NCBI RefSeq assembly: GCF_900104305.1 | Contig: NZ_FNJC01000002.1 | Span: 248,001 to 312,000, forward strand | Direction: 5' to 3' | Origin: Filomicrobium insigne | GTDB taxonomy: Bacteria > Pseudomonadota > Alphaproteobacteria > Rhizobiales > Hyphomicrobiaceae | DNA: 64,000 nucleotides | Shown: positions 26,905 to 37,466 of the stretch, piece after piece | Layout of the letters: the number at the start of each line of letters is the position of its first letter | Numbering within the stretch: position 1 is the stretch's first letter | Notes under the pieces: model-generated | The model's database searches: none | The model's input: the letters and a program-made list of their open reading frames with translations, nothing else | Told to the model about the DNA's origin: nothing | Program-made: the position numbers and the translations under genes

Positions 26905-28278
26905 TCACCCTCTCGGGGCCAAACCAGCCGGCTTGCCAACGACGGTAACGATGAGATCGTTGAGGTCGAGAAACCGTTTTGCCGCCTGCTTGATGTCTTC
27001 CAAGGTTACCGCCTCAATCTGCGCATTACGCGTATTCACATAGTCGATGCCCATGTCCTCGACCATGATGCCCAGAAGCTGGCTGGCAATCTTCGCGTTG
27101 CTATCAAACCTCAATGCATAGGAGCCCGTCAGGTAGTCCTTGGCGTTCTTAAGATCCTCTTCGGTCGGGCCGGTTTCCAGCATCTTCTTAAGCTCCGCAC
27201 GGATGACATCGAGAGATTCCGCGATCGCCTCGTTCTTCGTCGCAACGCTTCCCAGGAAGATCGCCGAATGATCCATCGGGCTTAGATAGCTGTAAACGGA
27301 GTAAGCAAGCCCGCGCTTTTCACGCACCTCTTCCATCAACTTCGAGGCAAACCCGCCACCACCGATGATGTGGTTCAGAACGAACGCCGACATGAAGTCT
27401 GGATCTTTGCGCTTCAACCCGCCAAGACCGAACACTGCAACAGACTGCGGAACGTCCATTTCCGTAACGATCAGACTTCCCTTCTTAGGCGGCGCGACAT
27501 CCGACACGGAATTCAGTTTCGCCTTCTGCGGCAGATCCCCAAAAACTTCGTCGAGCAGCTTGGCGAGCGCGTCGGCATCAATATCGCCGACAGCCACAAC
27601 TTTTAGATTCTCCCGAGCAAAGATCCTCGAGCGATAGGCTTCAAGGTCATCGCGCGTGATGCTGGAGATCGTCTCAAGCGTTCCATCCTTGGGCTTGCCA
27701 TACGGGTGGTTCGGGAAAGCCGCGGCATACCATGCGTTGCCAGCGACGCGATCCGGGTCACGCGACGCGTAAACAATGCTCGCCTTAAGCTGCCCGCGAA
27801 TACGTTCAATGGCATCATCATCGAAGCGCGGCTTCGTCAACGCCAGCTTCAACAATTCCATCGCCTGCGGACGGTTCGCAGAAAGAGTTTCAACACTGCC
27901 GTAGAACGTGTCGCGACTATCCTCATAGGACATGCGCATGGCGATATCTTCCATGCGCTCCTGGAACTCCGCCGACTTCAGATCACCCGCGCCCTCATCG
28001 AGCATCGCCGAGAGAAAATTAGAAACGCCTGCCTTGTCGGCCGGATCCTGCGAGCTGCCGCCCGTAAACGCAAAGCGCAGCGCAACGAGCGGGACAGAGT
28101 GTTCTTCGACGAGCCAAGCTTCGATGCCGCTGGCACTTTTAACGGTCTTGATATCCATAGCTTGAGCAGGCCTGCTGAGCGCGACGATGTTAAGGAGAAA
28201 AAAAACGGCGAGGAGATTTACGAAATTGACACGGGCAACAGCACGAACGTGCAACCCGGCTTGTCGCAATAGGCTCAT
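26905..28278 (-). CDS. M16 family peptidase homologue, non-catalytic partner
   Basis: This 457-residue exported protein has an N-terminal hydrophobic segment (VNLLAVFFLLNIVAL) and the two-domain M16 fold. The zinc motif HxxEH of active members is replaced at the equivalent site (GVSNFLSAMLDEG), so it lacks catalysis. It retains the Arg-Tyr substrate-binding region REKRGLAYSVYSY. It therefore pairs with the active subunit encoded 17 bases upstream, like heterodimeric bacterial M16B enzymes. The ATG at 28278 with GAGAAG upstream is preferred over a TTG at 28299. Confidence 0.85.
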   Translation of the reverse strand: MSLLRQAGLHVRAVARVNFVNLLAVFFLLNIVALSRPAQAMDIKTVKSASGIEAWLVEEHSVPLVALRFAFTGGSSQDPADKAGVSNFLSAMLDEGAGDLKSAEFQERMEDIAMRMSYEDSRDTFYGSVETLSANRPQAMELLKLALTKPRFDDDAIERIRGQLKASIVYASRDPDRVAGNAWYAAAFPNHPYGKPKDGTLETISSITRDDLEAYRSRIFARENLKVVAVGDIDADALAKLLDEVFGDLPQKAKLNSVSDVAPPKKGSLIVTEMDVPQSVAVFGLGGLKRKDPDFMSAFVLNHIIGGGGFASKLMEEVREKRGLAYSVYSYLSPMDHSAIFLGSVATKNEAIAESLDVIRAELKKMLETGPTEEDLKNAKDYLTGSYALRFDSNAKIASQLLGIMVEDMGIDYVNTRNAQIEAVTLEDIKQAAKRFLDLNDLIVTVVGKPAGLAPRG

Positions 28279-28295
28279 GACTTCTCGTTCCCTTG

Positions 28296-29717
28296 TCAAC
28301 CGCGTGGCGATGCCGTAGCCGACGCCCGCTTATTGGACGTGCCAGGATCGTTATCGGCCTCGGGCAGAAGCCGTCCACTCACAGACTGCCGAATGTCGAG
28401 GCTTTTCTGTGCAGCCTTCTGCACATCCGCCGCGGTAACTCGCTCAATGGCCGCTGGCCATTCCTCGATATCTTCGATGCTCTGGCCGACGACTAAGCCC
28501 CAGCCATAACGCCGCGCCATATTTGACTGATTGTCGCTCTCGTACACGTAGTCCGCCGTCAGGCCCATCTTGGCCCGCCTCAGCTCGTCTTCGGTAACGC
28601 CGTTCTTCGCGACATCTGCAATAACCCGATCAATCTCAGCTTCTACCTGATCAAGATCGGAGCCGTCAGCCGCGATTGCGTAGAGCGCAACCTTGCCGCT
28701 ATCGAGCCCATCACCGTGATACCAGCCACCCGCCGACGAAGCGATTTTCTTGTCGACCACAAGCGACTTGTACAGTCGGCTTGTCGACCCGTTGGCAAGT
28801 ATCCGGACGAGAACGTCGAGCGACTCGGCCTCACCTTTCTGCGCCTTCACATAGCTAGGCGCCAGATAGTAACGATGGAAGGAAGCTTTACCTGCCCGCG
28901 GATCCGTAAGCACCAGCTCGCGAGCTGCAAGCTGCGGTGGCTCGACAGGACGGAGACGATTTGCACCCACCTCGGGGTTAGAAGGGATTTTACCGTAAGT
29001 TTCTTCAGCGAGCTTGCGCACCTCGTCAACGCCAACGTCCCCAGAGACCACCAGGATCGCGTTGTTCGGCGCGTAGTAGTGTTTGTAGAAATTGAGAGCA
29101 TCTTCCCGATCGAGCCGCGCAATCTCGTGCTCCCAACCGATCACCGGAATGGCGTAGGGATGTGAATAATAAAGCGTGGCATCCATCTGTTCAGACAAAA
29201 TAGCTGAAGGGTTGTTATCGACACGACTGCGGCGCTCTTCGAGAATAACGTTGCGCTCGGTCAAAACCTCATTGTCGGTAAGCCGAAGATTGACCATGCG
29301 GTCCGCTTCCATCGACATCACTTTGGCAAGTCGGTCCTTCGCGACGCGCTGGAAATAGGCCGTCGTATCCTGGCTGGTGAAGGCATTGTCCTGCCCACCC
29401 AACCTAGCCACGATCTTGGAAAATTCCCCAACCGCTATCTTGTCGGTGGACTTGAACATCAGGTGTTCGAGAAAGTGAGCGATGCCGGATTCTCCGCGCG
29501 GCTCGTCAGCAGCACCGACGCGATACCACACCATGTGCGTCACGACCGGCGCACGCTTGTCTTCGATAACAACCACCTGCATGCCATTGGCGAGTTTGAA
29601 TTCGTTGGCACGAGGAGCAGCGTGGGCGGAAGTAGCGGACAACGTCGTTGCGAGCATGAGAGCCGTCACTAAGCTGGAAACCAAAAGGGGAAAGCGGCAC
29701 GAAGCCAGAATGCGCAT
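28296..29717 (-). CDS. M16 family zinc peptidase, catalytic subunit
   Basis: This 473-residue protein has a signal peptide (residues 1-33, ending SAHAAP). It is followed by the catalytic zinc motif HFLEHLMFKST and the distal Glu region TERNVILEERRSR. It likely degrades or trims peptides in the periplasm as a heterodimer with the inactive homologue directly downstream. The start ATG at 29717 is well supported by the signal sequence. A candidate promoter lies about 240 bases upstream in an AT-rich patch. Confidence 0.92.
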   Translation of the reverse strand: MRILASCRFPLLVSSLVTALMLATTLSATSAHAAPRANEFKLANGMQVVVIEDKRAPVVTHMVWYRVGAADEPRGESGIAHFLEHLMFKSTDKIAVGEFSKIVARLGGQDNAFTSQDTTAYFQRVAKDRLAKVMSMEADRMVNLRLTDNEVLTERNVILEERRSRVDNNPSAILSEQMDATLYYSHPYAIPVIGWEHEIARLDREDALNFYKHYYAPNNAILVVSGDVGVDEVRKLAEETYGKIPSNPEVGANRLRPVEPPQLAARELVLTDPRAGKASFHRYYLAPSYVKAQKGEAESLDVLVRILANGSTSRLYKSLVVDKKIASSAGGWYHGDGLDSGKVALYAIAADGSDLDQVEAEIDRVIADVAKNGVTEDELRRAKMGLTADYVYESDNQSNMARRYGWGLVVGQSIEDIEEWPAAIERVTAADVQKAAQKSLDIRQSVSGRLLPEADNDPGTSNKRASATASPRG

Positions 29718-29956
29718 GAGTTCAGATCCTCAAAGGTCCGGACATCGGCGCGCTATGAAGGACAAGCTCAACCTCCAAACGCGCATTTCAAACCCGGCTA
29801 CGGAAGCGAAGCAAATCGTAACCGATTTACCGTGCACCTATCGAGTCGAAGCCTCCGAGGATGTCGGCATTCAGACCTGCCTTGTCAAATGACAACGCGT
29901 CCATGTTCCCACGGAATTGGCGCTGCTACATAGCTACGCCACACGCATAAGAGATT

Positions 29957-29985
29957 ATTTTAACTGAATAAATATTATTTGATAA
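29957..29985 (-). promoter_or_regulatory. Candidate sigma-70 promoter for the M16 pair
   Basis: On the minus strand, TTATCA (29980-29985) and TAAAAT (29957-29962) are separated by exactly 17 bases, inside a strongly AT-rich patch at about 29948-29990. The match is 4/6 and 5/6 to consensus. The start codon is about 240 bases away, giving a long untranslated leader. The rest of the 369-base gap between 29718 and 30086 shows no supported gene. Confidence 0.45.
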
Positions 29986-30086
29986 CGATGCGCTGCGTTA
30001 CCTGGCATGAGCACCTCAACCACGCGCCATGACGCCCCACGATGCCAAGCAAAATAATCTGGGGTCAGAACGCCGGCCAGAATGCC

Positions 30087-30530
30087 CTACTGCGCGTTCC
30101 ACTCTTTCATGGCTGAAAGAACCGACTTGCGGCAGGGACCCAATGGCCCAGAGACCGAGTCTGCGTCGGCGCGTCCCATGGCAACAGCCGTATCATAGTG
30201 CTTCGCGCAATACTCTTCCTGCTGCTTCTTCAACATTTCCTGGTCGACCACTTTGGCTCGGTCAGGATCGTTAATCGCAGCAAGAGAGATATCTTCCGGT
30301 GTCTGAGCTGGAGCATTGGGATCAGGCAAACGGGCCAAATCCGGAGGCACGACCAATGGGCTCCGCGATTCCATCTTAGGCGTTGTACGGGTCGTAGGCG
30401 CGTTCATGCCCATTGCATCGAAGATCTTACCTTCGAACTGGACATCGCCTGGCGAGCAGCCAGCCAAAGCAGCGGCAGCGAAAACGCTCAGTGCGGTCAG
30501 TAAAGCCCTGATCCGTCCGACAGATCTCAT
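30087..30530 (-). CDS. Lipoprotein, DUF3035-like
   Basis: The ATG at 30530 gives 147 residues with a lipoprotein signal: basic MRSVGRIR, a hydrophobic core and lipobox LAGC. The mature part contains SRSPLVVPPDLARLPDP, resembling DUF3035 proteins of alphaproteobacteria, and two further Cys in the C-terminal 60 residues. The function is unknown; it is presumably anchored in the envelope. It lies directly downstream of lspA, the signal peptidase needed to process it. The longer in-frame extension to 30650 lacks a signal and overlaps lspA. Confidence 0.7.
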   Translation of the reverse strand: MRSVGRIRALLTALSVFAAAALAGCSPGDVQFEGKIFDAMGMNAPTTRTTPKMESRSPLVVPPDLARLPDPNAPAQTPEDISLAAINDPDRAKVVDQEMLKKQQEEYCAKHYDTAVAMGRADADSVSGPLGPCRKSVLSAMKEWNAQ

Positions 30531-30603
30531 TTCCGAATCTCCCTGGCCGCAAGAGGTGGATCGCGTTAGGCGAGCCCCGGCCCAACCTCTGCAGCATCGA
30601 GCG

Positions 30604-31131
30604 CTATGACGTCTTTGCGGCGTCTTTGCGACTCGTTGCCCAGAAATCATACAAGAGGCCGATTACCCCAGCAACTATAGCGACATCTGCGACATTGAAG
30701 ACATACCAGTAGAAGCCGAAGGCATGCAGCGAAACAAAGTCGGCTACGCCCCCGATCACCAGCCGATCGATGCCATTTCCAATCGCTCCTCCGATGATCA
30801 GACCTAGGCTTAGAGCGAGAACGGCGCTCCCGGTGGAACGCGCTGACCATATCCACAGCGCTATGCTGGCCACGGCAGCAAATGCCGCCAAAGTGGCCTG
30901 CCAAGCCGGATGAGCCATATCGAGCATAGAGTAGCTCACACCGGTATTCTTCACGAAGACCAGATCGAGAAACGGGAGCACGACAACCCGCCCTCGCTCT
31001 TCTAGGTTGTAGTGGGCGATAATCCACCACTTGCTTACTTGGTCGGCCACCAAGGTGATGAGCGCCGCCCACAGCGTCCACCGCGAGAACGCGCCCCAAA
31101 ACCATCCACCGGAGTGTTGATCGCCCGTCAT
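30604..31131 (-). CDS. lspA: Lipoprotein signal peptidase LspA
   Basis: This roughly 175-residue, four-helix membrane aspartyl protease removes signal peptides from prolipoproteins. Diagnostic regions are ALITLVADQVSKWWI, FVKNTGVSYSML, GNGIDRLVIGGVADF (with the two catalytic Asp) and NVADVAIVAGV. Two starts are possible: ATG 31131 (chosen, normal length) or ATG 31173, which would overlap the ileS end by 26 bases. It sits directly after ileS, the classical arrangement. Confidence 0.93.
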   Translation of the reverse strand: MTGDQHSGGWFWGAFSRWTLWAALITLVADQVSKWWIIAHYNLEERGRVVVLPFLDLVFVKNTGVSYSMLDMAHPAWQATLAAFAAVASIALWIWSARSTGSAVLALSLGLIIGGAIGNGIDRLVIGGVADFVSLHAFGFYWYVFNVADVAIVAGVIGLLYDFWATSRKDAAKTS

Positions 31132-31147
31132 CACCACACGCCCTAAC

Positions 31148-34100
31148 CTAACCCTGGCCTGCGCCAGCAGCATCTATCTCACGCATCGCGGCGGCATCCC
31201 GCGCCGAAAGATCGGGATAGGCAGGATCAGATCCGACATCGTCAGTAATACGCCATGAGCGCGCGCATTTGCGTCCCTCAGCACGCTTCGGCACGACACC
31301 CACACCGGCAACATCGGGGAGCTTGAACGCATCTTCCGGCGCCGGACCACTAACGAGCTCGGCTCCGCTCGTAATAAACGCTTCGGCCAGATCCACGTCG
31401 TTGAGCGCAGCCAAGGTATCCGCGTTGTCGACATAGACGACGGGAGCCGCTTCGAGACTGGAGCCAATGCGTTTCGCCGCGCGCTCCAATTCCAACGCCC
31501 CTGTCACCACCCGGCGCACCTTTCGGATGTGGTCCCACTTTTCATCAACCGCTTCATTCCGCCAAAGCCGCGAAATCAGCGGAAAGTCTTGCAGGTGAAC
31601 CGAGCTGTCTTCGGACGGATACCGCTCCAACCAAGCTTCCTCCGCCGTAAACGACAGGATCGGAGCAAGCCAAAGCGTCGTCGCCTTGAAGATCTCATCG
31701 ATAACACTGAGAGCCGCACGTCGGCGCATACTGGAAGGCGCATCACAGTAAAGCGCATCCTTCCGGATATCGAAGTAGAATGCCGATAGATCCGTGTTCA
31801 GGAATTGCGCGAGCAGATAAACAACCTTCCGGAAATCGTACTCCGCATAAGCCGTCCGCACCTCTGGCCCCATCTCGGACAGCCGGTGCAGCATCAGCTT
31901 TTCGAGCTCGGGCATATCGGCAATTTCAACGCGATCTTCCTCGCGGAAATGCGAGAGCGCCCCCAACATCCAACGGATGGTGTTGCGCATTTTCCGATAG
32001 GTCTCAGAGAATGTCTTGAGGATCTCGGGACCAATACGCAGATCGTCGGAATAGTCCGAAGCCGCCACCCACAAGCGCAGGATATCAGCACCCGACTTGT
32101 CCATGACGTCCTGCGGCGCGGTTACATTGCCCGCCGACTTGGACATCTTCGCGCTCTTCTCATCGAGCACGAAGCCATGGGTCAGGACGACGTCATAAGG
32201 CGCATGCCCCCGCGTACCGCAGCTTTCCAGAAGCGAGGAATGGAACCAGCCGCGGTGCTGATCCGACCCCTCAAGGTACATCACACGATCATGGCCACCG
32301 GCGGAAGCCCGATGGATATTGGCGAGTCCCGGAAAATGCACGGGGTCTTCCATTGTGAACGCGTGCGTGGAACCGGAGTCGAACCACACATCCAGAACGT
32401 CACGCACCTGCTCCCACGCGCTCGGATCGTCGACGAGACCATCGAGGAAACGCTCTTTCGCCCCCTCTTCAAACCAGACGTCCGCGCCTTTTTCCGCAAA
32501 AGCATCGGCGATCCGCTTTTGCAGTTCGTCCGATTTCGCAAAGCCGGGGCCGGGAATAATTTCATCGGTTTCCGTGTTGCGGAAGACCGTGATCGGCACG
32601 CCCCACGCGCGCTGACGCGAAACCACCCAATCCGGGCGGTTGGCGATCATGCCTGTGATGCGGTTCTCACCAGCAGCCGGCACCCACTCAACGCGCTTGA
32701 TCTCCTCCAGCGCCGTCTCGCGCAACGACTTGTTGCCGGCAGCCGCAAGAGGTCGGTCCATGGCAATGAACCACTGCGGTGTATTGCGGAAAATGACCGG
32801 CTTCTTCGACCGCCACGAATGCGGATACTGGTGCTTGAGGCGGCCGCGCGCGATCAGCGCACCCGCCTCTGCGAGCGCTTTGATGACGGCGTCGTTGGCA
32901 TCGCCCTTATCGCCGTTTTCCTTGAGCACACGTTTGCCCGTGAACCCAGGCGCTTGATCCGTCAGCACACCGTCCGCATCGACCGTGAACGGGATCGTCG
33001 TGTCGATGTCGCGGTCCCGTAGAGACTTCTGCCGCGCCGTCCAGATGTTGTAGTCGTCCGCACCATGTCCCGGCGCCGTATGTACGAAGCCGGTTCCTGT
33101 ATCATCGGTAACATGGTCACCATCGAGCAGCGGGACATCGAAATCGTAGCCCTTGCCGCGAAGCGGATGCGCACAAATCTGCGCACCACCCAATTTGGCA
33201 AAATCCACGTCACCGAGCCGTTCAGAGCTTTCAACCTTGGCAGCCTTCATCACGTCAGCTGCAAGCTTGTCCGCAAGTACAAACGTGTCACCGGATTTGG
33301 CCCAATTGCCTTCCGGCGCTGCCGTAACTTCGTAGAGCCCATATGCGATTTTCGACGAATACGAGATCGCGCGGTTCCCAGGAATCGTCCACGGCGTTGT
33401 TGTCCAGATGACGACCGATGACGACAGCAGCTTTTGCGAGACGGGATCATCTCCAGACTCCCCAACACTGATGATCGGAAACTTCACCCAGATCGTGTCG
33501 GACTGATAGTCCTGGTACTCAACTTCCGCTTCCGCGAGCGCCGTCTTCTCGACGACCGACCACATCACCGGCTTCGAGCCGCGATAGAGCTGACCGCTGC
33601 GCGCGAACTTCATCAACTCGTTGGCGATCGTCGCCTCAGCGGGAAACGCCATCGTCGAATAGGGATGTTCCCAATCGCCGATCACGCCCAGTCGTTTGAA
33701 TTCCTCGCGCTGCACGTCGAGCCACTTCGCAGCAAAGGCCCGGCATTCAGCACGGAACTCATTGACCGGCACTTCGTCCTTGTTCCGGCCCTTGGCACGA
33801 TACTGCTCCTCGATCTTCCATTCGATCGGCAGGCCGTGGCAGTCCCAGCCCGGCACATAGTTCGAATCGTGCCCCAGCATCTGCTGGCTCTTGACCACGA
33901 GATCCTTGAGGATCTTGTTCAGCGCGTGCCCGATATGAATGTTGCCGTTGGCATATGGAGGGCCATCGTGCAGCACGAACTTGTGCCGTTCCTTCGCCTC
34001 CGCGCGCAGCTTGTCATAAAGCCCGATCCGCTCCCAACGCTCGAGCAATCGGGGCTCAAGTTTCGGCAAGCCCGCCTTCATGGGAAAGTCAGTCTTCGGC

Positions 34101-34180
34101 AGATAGAGTGTTTTCGACCAGTCGCGTGCTTCCGTGGTCGTCGCGCCTTCGTTATCGCCTTGGCCAGTCTGTTTCGCCAT
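31148..34180 (-). CDS. ileS: Isoleucyl-tRNA synthetase
   Basis: This 1010-residue class I synthetase charges tRNA-Ile. The HIGH motif appears as [16 protein letters not shown] and KMSKS as AKMSKSAGN; the editing domain includes [13 protein letters not shown]. The C-terminus ends with the anticodon-binding domain. It is somewhat longer than the E. coli protein, as usual for alphaproteobacteria. It heads the operon with lspA. The ATG at 34180 is the clear start; the 124-base gap before it must carry the promoter. Confidence 0.97.
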   Translation of the reverse strand: MAKQTGQGDNEGATTTEARDWSKTLYLPKTDFPMKAGLPKLEPRLLERWERIGLYDKLRAEAKERHKFVLHDGPPYANGNIHIGHALNKILKDLVVKSQQMLGHDSNYVPGWDCHGLPIEWKIEEQYRAKGRNKDEVPVNEFRAECRAFAAKWLDVQREEFKRLGVIGDWEHPYSTMAFPAEATIANELMKFARSGQLYRGSKPVMWSVVEKTALAEAEVEYQDYQSDTIWVKFPIISVGESGDDPVSQKLLSSSVVIWTTTPWTIPGNRAISYSSKIAYGLYEVTAAPEGNWAKSGDTFVLADKLAADVMKAAKVESSERLGDVDFAKLGGAQICAHPLRGKGYDFDVPLLDGDHVTDDTGTGFVHTAPGHGADDYNIWTARQKSLRDRDIDTTIPFTVDADGVLTDQAPGFTGKRVLKENGDKGDANDAVIKALAEAGALIARGRLKHQYPHSWRSKKPVIFRNTPQWFIAMDRPLAAAGNKSLRETALEEIKRVEWVPAAGENRITGMIANRPDWVVSRQRAWGVPITVFRNTETDEIIPGPGFAKSDELQKRIADAFAEKGADVWFEEGAKERFLDGLVDDPSAWEQVRDVLDVWFDSGSTHAFTMEDPVHFPGLANIHRASAGGHDRVMYLEGSDQHRGWFHSSLLESCGTRGHAPYDVVLTHGFVLDEKSAKMSKSAGNVTAPQDVMDKSGADILRLWVAASDYSDDLRIGPEILKTFSETYRKMRNTIRWMLGALSHFREEDRVEIADMPELEKLMLHRLSEMGPEVRTAYAEYDFRKVVYLLAQFLNTDLSAFYFDIRKDALYCDAPSSMRRRAALSVIDEIFKATTLWLAPILSFTAEEAWLERYPSEDSSVHLQDFPLISRLWRNEAVDEKWDHIRKVRRVVTGALELERAAKRIGSSLEAAPVVYVDNADTLAALNDVDLAEAFITSGAELVSGPAPEDAFKLPDVAGVGVVPKRAEGRKCARSWRITDDVGSDPAYPDLSARDAAAMREIDAAGAGQG

Positions 34181-34304
34181 TTGTCCTTCACGCCGGGCGG
34201 CGTTCTTTCCAGTGTTTATGGGTTAGCCGCCTTCTAGCAACGCTGCCGCCGCTGTACCAGCACCATATCGGCACATTAGGAATTCGCTTGGTAAATCGCA
34301 CGAT

Positions 34305-35618
34305 TCAACGCCGCGGAGACGGGCCTGAGCGACCGCGCCGGGTTTTGACCGGTCCGAGGTCGAGCGACGGCACGGCCCAATCGGTTTTCTCTTCCATGTC
34401 ACCACCGTCCCGCGCAGTCGGGTGAAAGACGCCATATCCCAGCGTCGCAATGCGTCGCTCTGTTGATTCGTGCACGCGACGCACTGCAAACGTCCAAAGC
34501 GGACTGAACAGGAGTGAGAGCACAATAACCGAGATAGCAAGCTTGTAGCCGACAGGATCGAAAACCTGATTCGCCAAGCCAACAGCGGCCAGCACAAACG
34601 AAAACTCTCCGATCTGGCCCATCACGAGACCGGCCTGATAAGCCGTTTTCCACGGCAAGCCGACGCGATGAAGGATGACAATGTTGGCGACGGATTTCAG
34701 CAGAAGCGTCCCAACCACGAAGACCGCTACCAGACCGGCATTCTCAATGATGAACTCGACGTCGAGCAAGAGGCCGATGGCCACAAAAAACAACACCATC
34801 AGAACGCCTTGGATCGGCTCCATCGCGCGTATCGCCTCTGTGCGAAGTGTTGTTTTGCCGATCAGCAACCCCGCAAGAAACGCTCCATAAGCCGGCGACA
34901 TTCCCGCAACGCCCGTAAGCACGGCGGCTGTGCAGCAAATGAGGAGCGCAACAAGCGTAACCAACTCTACGCGCCCCAGGATATTCTCCTGCCAAGGGAA
35001 CGGCAGCTTCCCGCCCTTGCCGAATATGCGGATGAAAAGGGCCAACCCTGCGAACGCACCAACGACCTTAAGGAGCGTTGAAAGCTCCAACGACGCCCCA
35101 GGTACGAACGAGTTCGCGATGACCAACATCGGCACGATGGCGATATCCTGCGCGATCATAACCGCGACGACGATACGCCCGAGGTCCGTGCGCAATTCGC
35201 CAAGGTCATCCAACAGCTTCAACGCGACAGCCGTCGATGACATGGTGACAACAAAGGTCATCAGAACGATCTGTTCGGGACGCCACTCAAGGATAACGCC
35301 AAAAAGCGCTAGCGCACCGAATGCTACGATGATCTGCCCCGCCACCGTCAAAACGGCGGGCCGAAGATCATCGATGAACGCCTTTAGGCTGACTTCCATG
35401 CCGATGACGAACAGGAGAAACAGCACGCCGAATTCAGCCGCCAAGGGCACCGCATCCACTTGCGGCATAAATCCGACACCAGCCGGACCAAGCGCTACGC
35501 CTGCCAGAATATAGCCCACCATCGGCGGCTGCTTGAGCCAAGCCATAAAAAGACCGGCCGTAACGGCCGCTAATGTGATGATGGCGATCGCCAACAAAAA
35601 CGGGAGCTGGTCTTCCAC
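34305..35618 (-). CDS. Cation:proton antiporter, CPA2/KefB-like, no RCK domain
   Basis: This 437-residue protein has about twelve membrane segments and the CPA2 family features QPPMVGYILAGVALGP and a long amphipathic ion-exchange core. It ends in a roughly 40-residue polar tail with a Thr/Arg-rich end and has no TrkA-N/RCK regulatory domain, unlike KefB/KefC. It probably exchanges K+ or Na+ for H+ at the inner membrane; ion selectivity cannot be read. Minus strand, 33 bases after ribF. Confidence 0.85.
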   Translation of the reverse strand: MEDQLPFLLAIAIITLAAVTAGLFMAWLKQPPMVGYILAGVALGPAGVGFMPQVDAVPLAAEFGVLFLLFVIGMEVSLKAFIDDLRPAVLTVAGQIIVAFGALALFGVILEWRPEQIVLMTFVVTMSSTAVALKLLDDLGELRTDLGRIVVAVMIAQDIAIVPMLVIANSFVPGASLELSTLLKVVGAFAGLALFIRIFGKGGKLPFPWQENILGRVELVTLVALLICCTAAVLTGVAGMSPAYGAFLAGLLIGKTTLRTEAIRAMEPIQGVLMVLFFVAIGLLLDVEFIIENAGLVAVFVVGTLLLKSVANIVILHRVGLPWKTAYQAGLVMGQIGEFSFVLAAVGLANQVFDPVGYKLAISVIVLSLLFSPLWTFAVRRVHESTERRIATLGYGVFHPTARDGGDMEEKTDWAVPSLDLGPVKTRRGRSGPSPRR

Positions 35619-35650
35619 GTGACCCGCATTCCTTTATGTATCTAAAAAAT

Positions 35651-36613
35651 CTAAATAATCGGCGGCTTTTCACGCACGGCCGACAGGATCGCACGGGCCT
35701 GCACGCAATCTTCGACAATTTGCGCCTTCAGCGCATCGAAGGTTTCAAACCGCTTATCTTCACGTATGAAATCAACGAACTCGATGGCAATTTCACGATC
35801 ATAAAGATCGCCCTGAAAATCCAGGATAAAGACCTCTAGCCGAACGGGACCGTCATCGGCACTCGGTCGAGTTCCGAAATAAGCTGCGCCATCGTGTATT
35901 TCGTCGCCGATGACCACACGCGCGGCGTAAATGCCGTGTCGTAGAGCTGTCCCGCGCGGCAACTCAACGTTTGCCGTCGGAAATCCCAGCTCGGTCCCAA
36001 GCTTTTGTCCACTGATGACTGGTGCGGCAACGCGCCACCAATGGCCCAGCGCATGCGCAGCCCCACGAACATCGCCTTGAGCCAGATGCAGCCGAATGGC
36101 AGTCGAAGAAAAAACTTCGCCCTCCTCGGCTTGCTGATTGATCACGCTCACGCCAAATCCGTGTTTCTCCCCAGCCTGACACAATGACTCAGGCGTGCCC
36201 GCACGGGCCTTGCCGAAGCGAAAATCGTAGCCGATTACCACATGCGCGACGTCATAAGTCCTGACGAGAATTGTTTCGACGAACTGATCCGCCGACAAGC
36301 CGGCGAGCTCAGCATTGAAGTCGAGAACAGCGACAAGATCGAGCCCGAACAGCTCAAGCAACCGCAATTTTTCCGATAGCGGTGTCAGGCGGAAATGCGC
36401 CTCTTCGGGATGAAAAAACTCGCGCGGCTGCGGCTCAAAGATGACCGCACCCGCCTTCCGCGACAACGCCTTGGCCGTCTTCACGGCCTCTGCAAGAAGC
36501 GCCTTGTGTCCGCGATGCACGCCGTCGAAGTTGCCGATCGCCAGCACGGCGCCTCGTGCAACGTCCGGCACCGGAAGACTACCGTGAACCACCAGCATGC
36601 GGCCTGTTCCCAT
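35651..36613 (-). CDS. ribF: Bifunctional riboflavin kinase/FAD synthetase RibF
   Basis: This 320-residue enzyme makes FMN and then FAD from riboflavin. The N-terminal adenylyltransferase domain starts with AIGNFDGVHRGHKALL and includes VIGYDFRFGKARAGTP. The C-terminal kinase domain has GTELGFPTANVELP and HDGAAYFGTRPSADDG. The length is normal. The start at 36613 is followed by VVHGSLPVPDVARGAV, usual for Rhizobiales. It is part of the minus-strand run with the antiporter. Confidence 0.95.
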   Translation of the reverse strand: MGTGRMLVVHGSLPVPDVARGAVLAIGNFDGVHRGHKALLAEAVKTAKALSRKAGAVIFEPQPREFFHPEEAHFRLTPLSEKLRLLELFGLDLVAVLDFNAELAGLSADQFVETILVRTYDVAHVVIGYDFRFGKARAGTPESLCQAGEKHGFGVSVINQQAEEGEVFSSTAIRLHLAQGDVRGAAHALGHWWRVAAPVISGQKLGTELGFPTANVELPRGTALRHGIYAARVVIGDEIHDGAAYFGTRPSADDGPVRLEVFILDFQGDLYDREIAIEFVDFIREDKRFETFDALKAQIVEDCVQARAILSAVREKPPII

Positions 36614-36683
36614 TCATCAGCACACCAATGTGCGCGTCAGCGTGAATAACCCTTACAGCACGTCACCGCTGTGCGGACGCAAA

Positions 36684-37121
36684 CTACTCCGGGCGTCCCG
36701 GCACCATCATCATCGCCTCGCCATCGAGAACGACTTTGCCGTTAACAGAACAGGTGCAATCGAATCGCGCGCGCTTCTTGGCTGGGACGAGATCAACAAC
36801 GACGACCTTCGCCGTCACGGTATCACCAATCCGTACAGGGGCTTTGAAGTTGAGCGTCTGGGAGACATAGATCGCGCCTGGCCCGGGCATCTCCATGCCA
36901 AAGACCGTCGAAATGTAGCTGGCCGTCAATAACCCGTGGGCTATGGGCTCTTTGAAGATTGTTGTGGCGGCGTATTCACGATCCAGATGCACCGGGTTGC
37001 GATCGCCCGAGACCTCCGCGAACGCCGCGATGTCAGCCTCTTGAACCGTTTTCTCGAAGGTGGCCTCCATGCCGAGCTCGAGGTCCTCGAAGTAATATGC
37101 TTTTCGTGTCACCACCGTCAT
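36684..37121 (-). CDS. MaoC-type (R)-specific hydratase family protein
   Basis: Starting at the ATG 37121 (AAGGGC upstream) gives 145 residues with the hotdog-fold hydratase motif FAEVSGDRNPVHLDREYA and HGLLTASYISTVFG. It resembles (R)-enoyl-CoA hydratases that link beta-oxidation and polymer or fatty acid synthesis, but members of this family act on many acyl-CoAs. The 34 residues upstream in frame look non-coding. It stands 70 bases upstream of ribF on the same strand. Confidence 0.85.
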   Translation of the reverse strand: MTVVTRKAYYFEDLELGMEATFEKTVQEADIAAFAEVSGDRNPVHLDREYAATTIFKEPIAHGLLTASYISTVFGMEMPGPGAIYVSQTLNFKAPVRIGDTVTAKVVVVDLVPAKKRARFDCTCSVNGKVVLDGEAMMMVPGRPE

Positions 37122-37466
37122 CAATGCCCTTTTCGGTGCCTGCACCTTAGCTGTCGATGCATTCGCACCGCGATTTAGCCCGCGCACCCTAATGGCCGCT
37201 TCGCATACGAGCAACACGCTCATTCACACGTCATTGACCAAAAAAGTTACAGAGCTGGAATAGGCACAAAGGGCCATTCCGCACTATATTTCCGCTTATT
37301 GGGTTTGGTCTCACAGGCAACGCGCGGCGTGCTGTTGCATCCACCTCCGACGCCAGCTGTTGCAATGCGCTAAGTATTCAATGTATTGTGCAGATCCTCC
37401 CGTTAATTCATTCAGCCTATTGGCCCGCGCGGACGTCTCCACCGCGCGCGGACCGGAGAAACTCTT
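37122..37466. promoter_or_regulatory. Divergent intergenic region upstream of trcR
   Basis: This 345-base gap separates the divergent MaoC and trcR genes. On the plus strand, TTGACC (37234-37239) and GAATAG (37258-37263) with an 18-base spacer are a plausible promoter, which would leave a leader of nearly 200 bases before trcR. A GC-rich inverted segment (CCGCGCGG near 37425 and CCGCGCGCGG near 37443) lies just before the trcR start. I see no coding sequence. Confidence 0.35.

Noticed and set aside
31805-33022. 405-codon plus-strand open frame
   Set aside because: It is entirely antisense to ileS, which has clear motifs; the composition is a mirror of the real gene.
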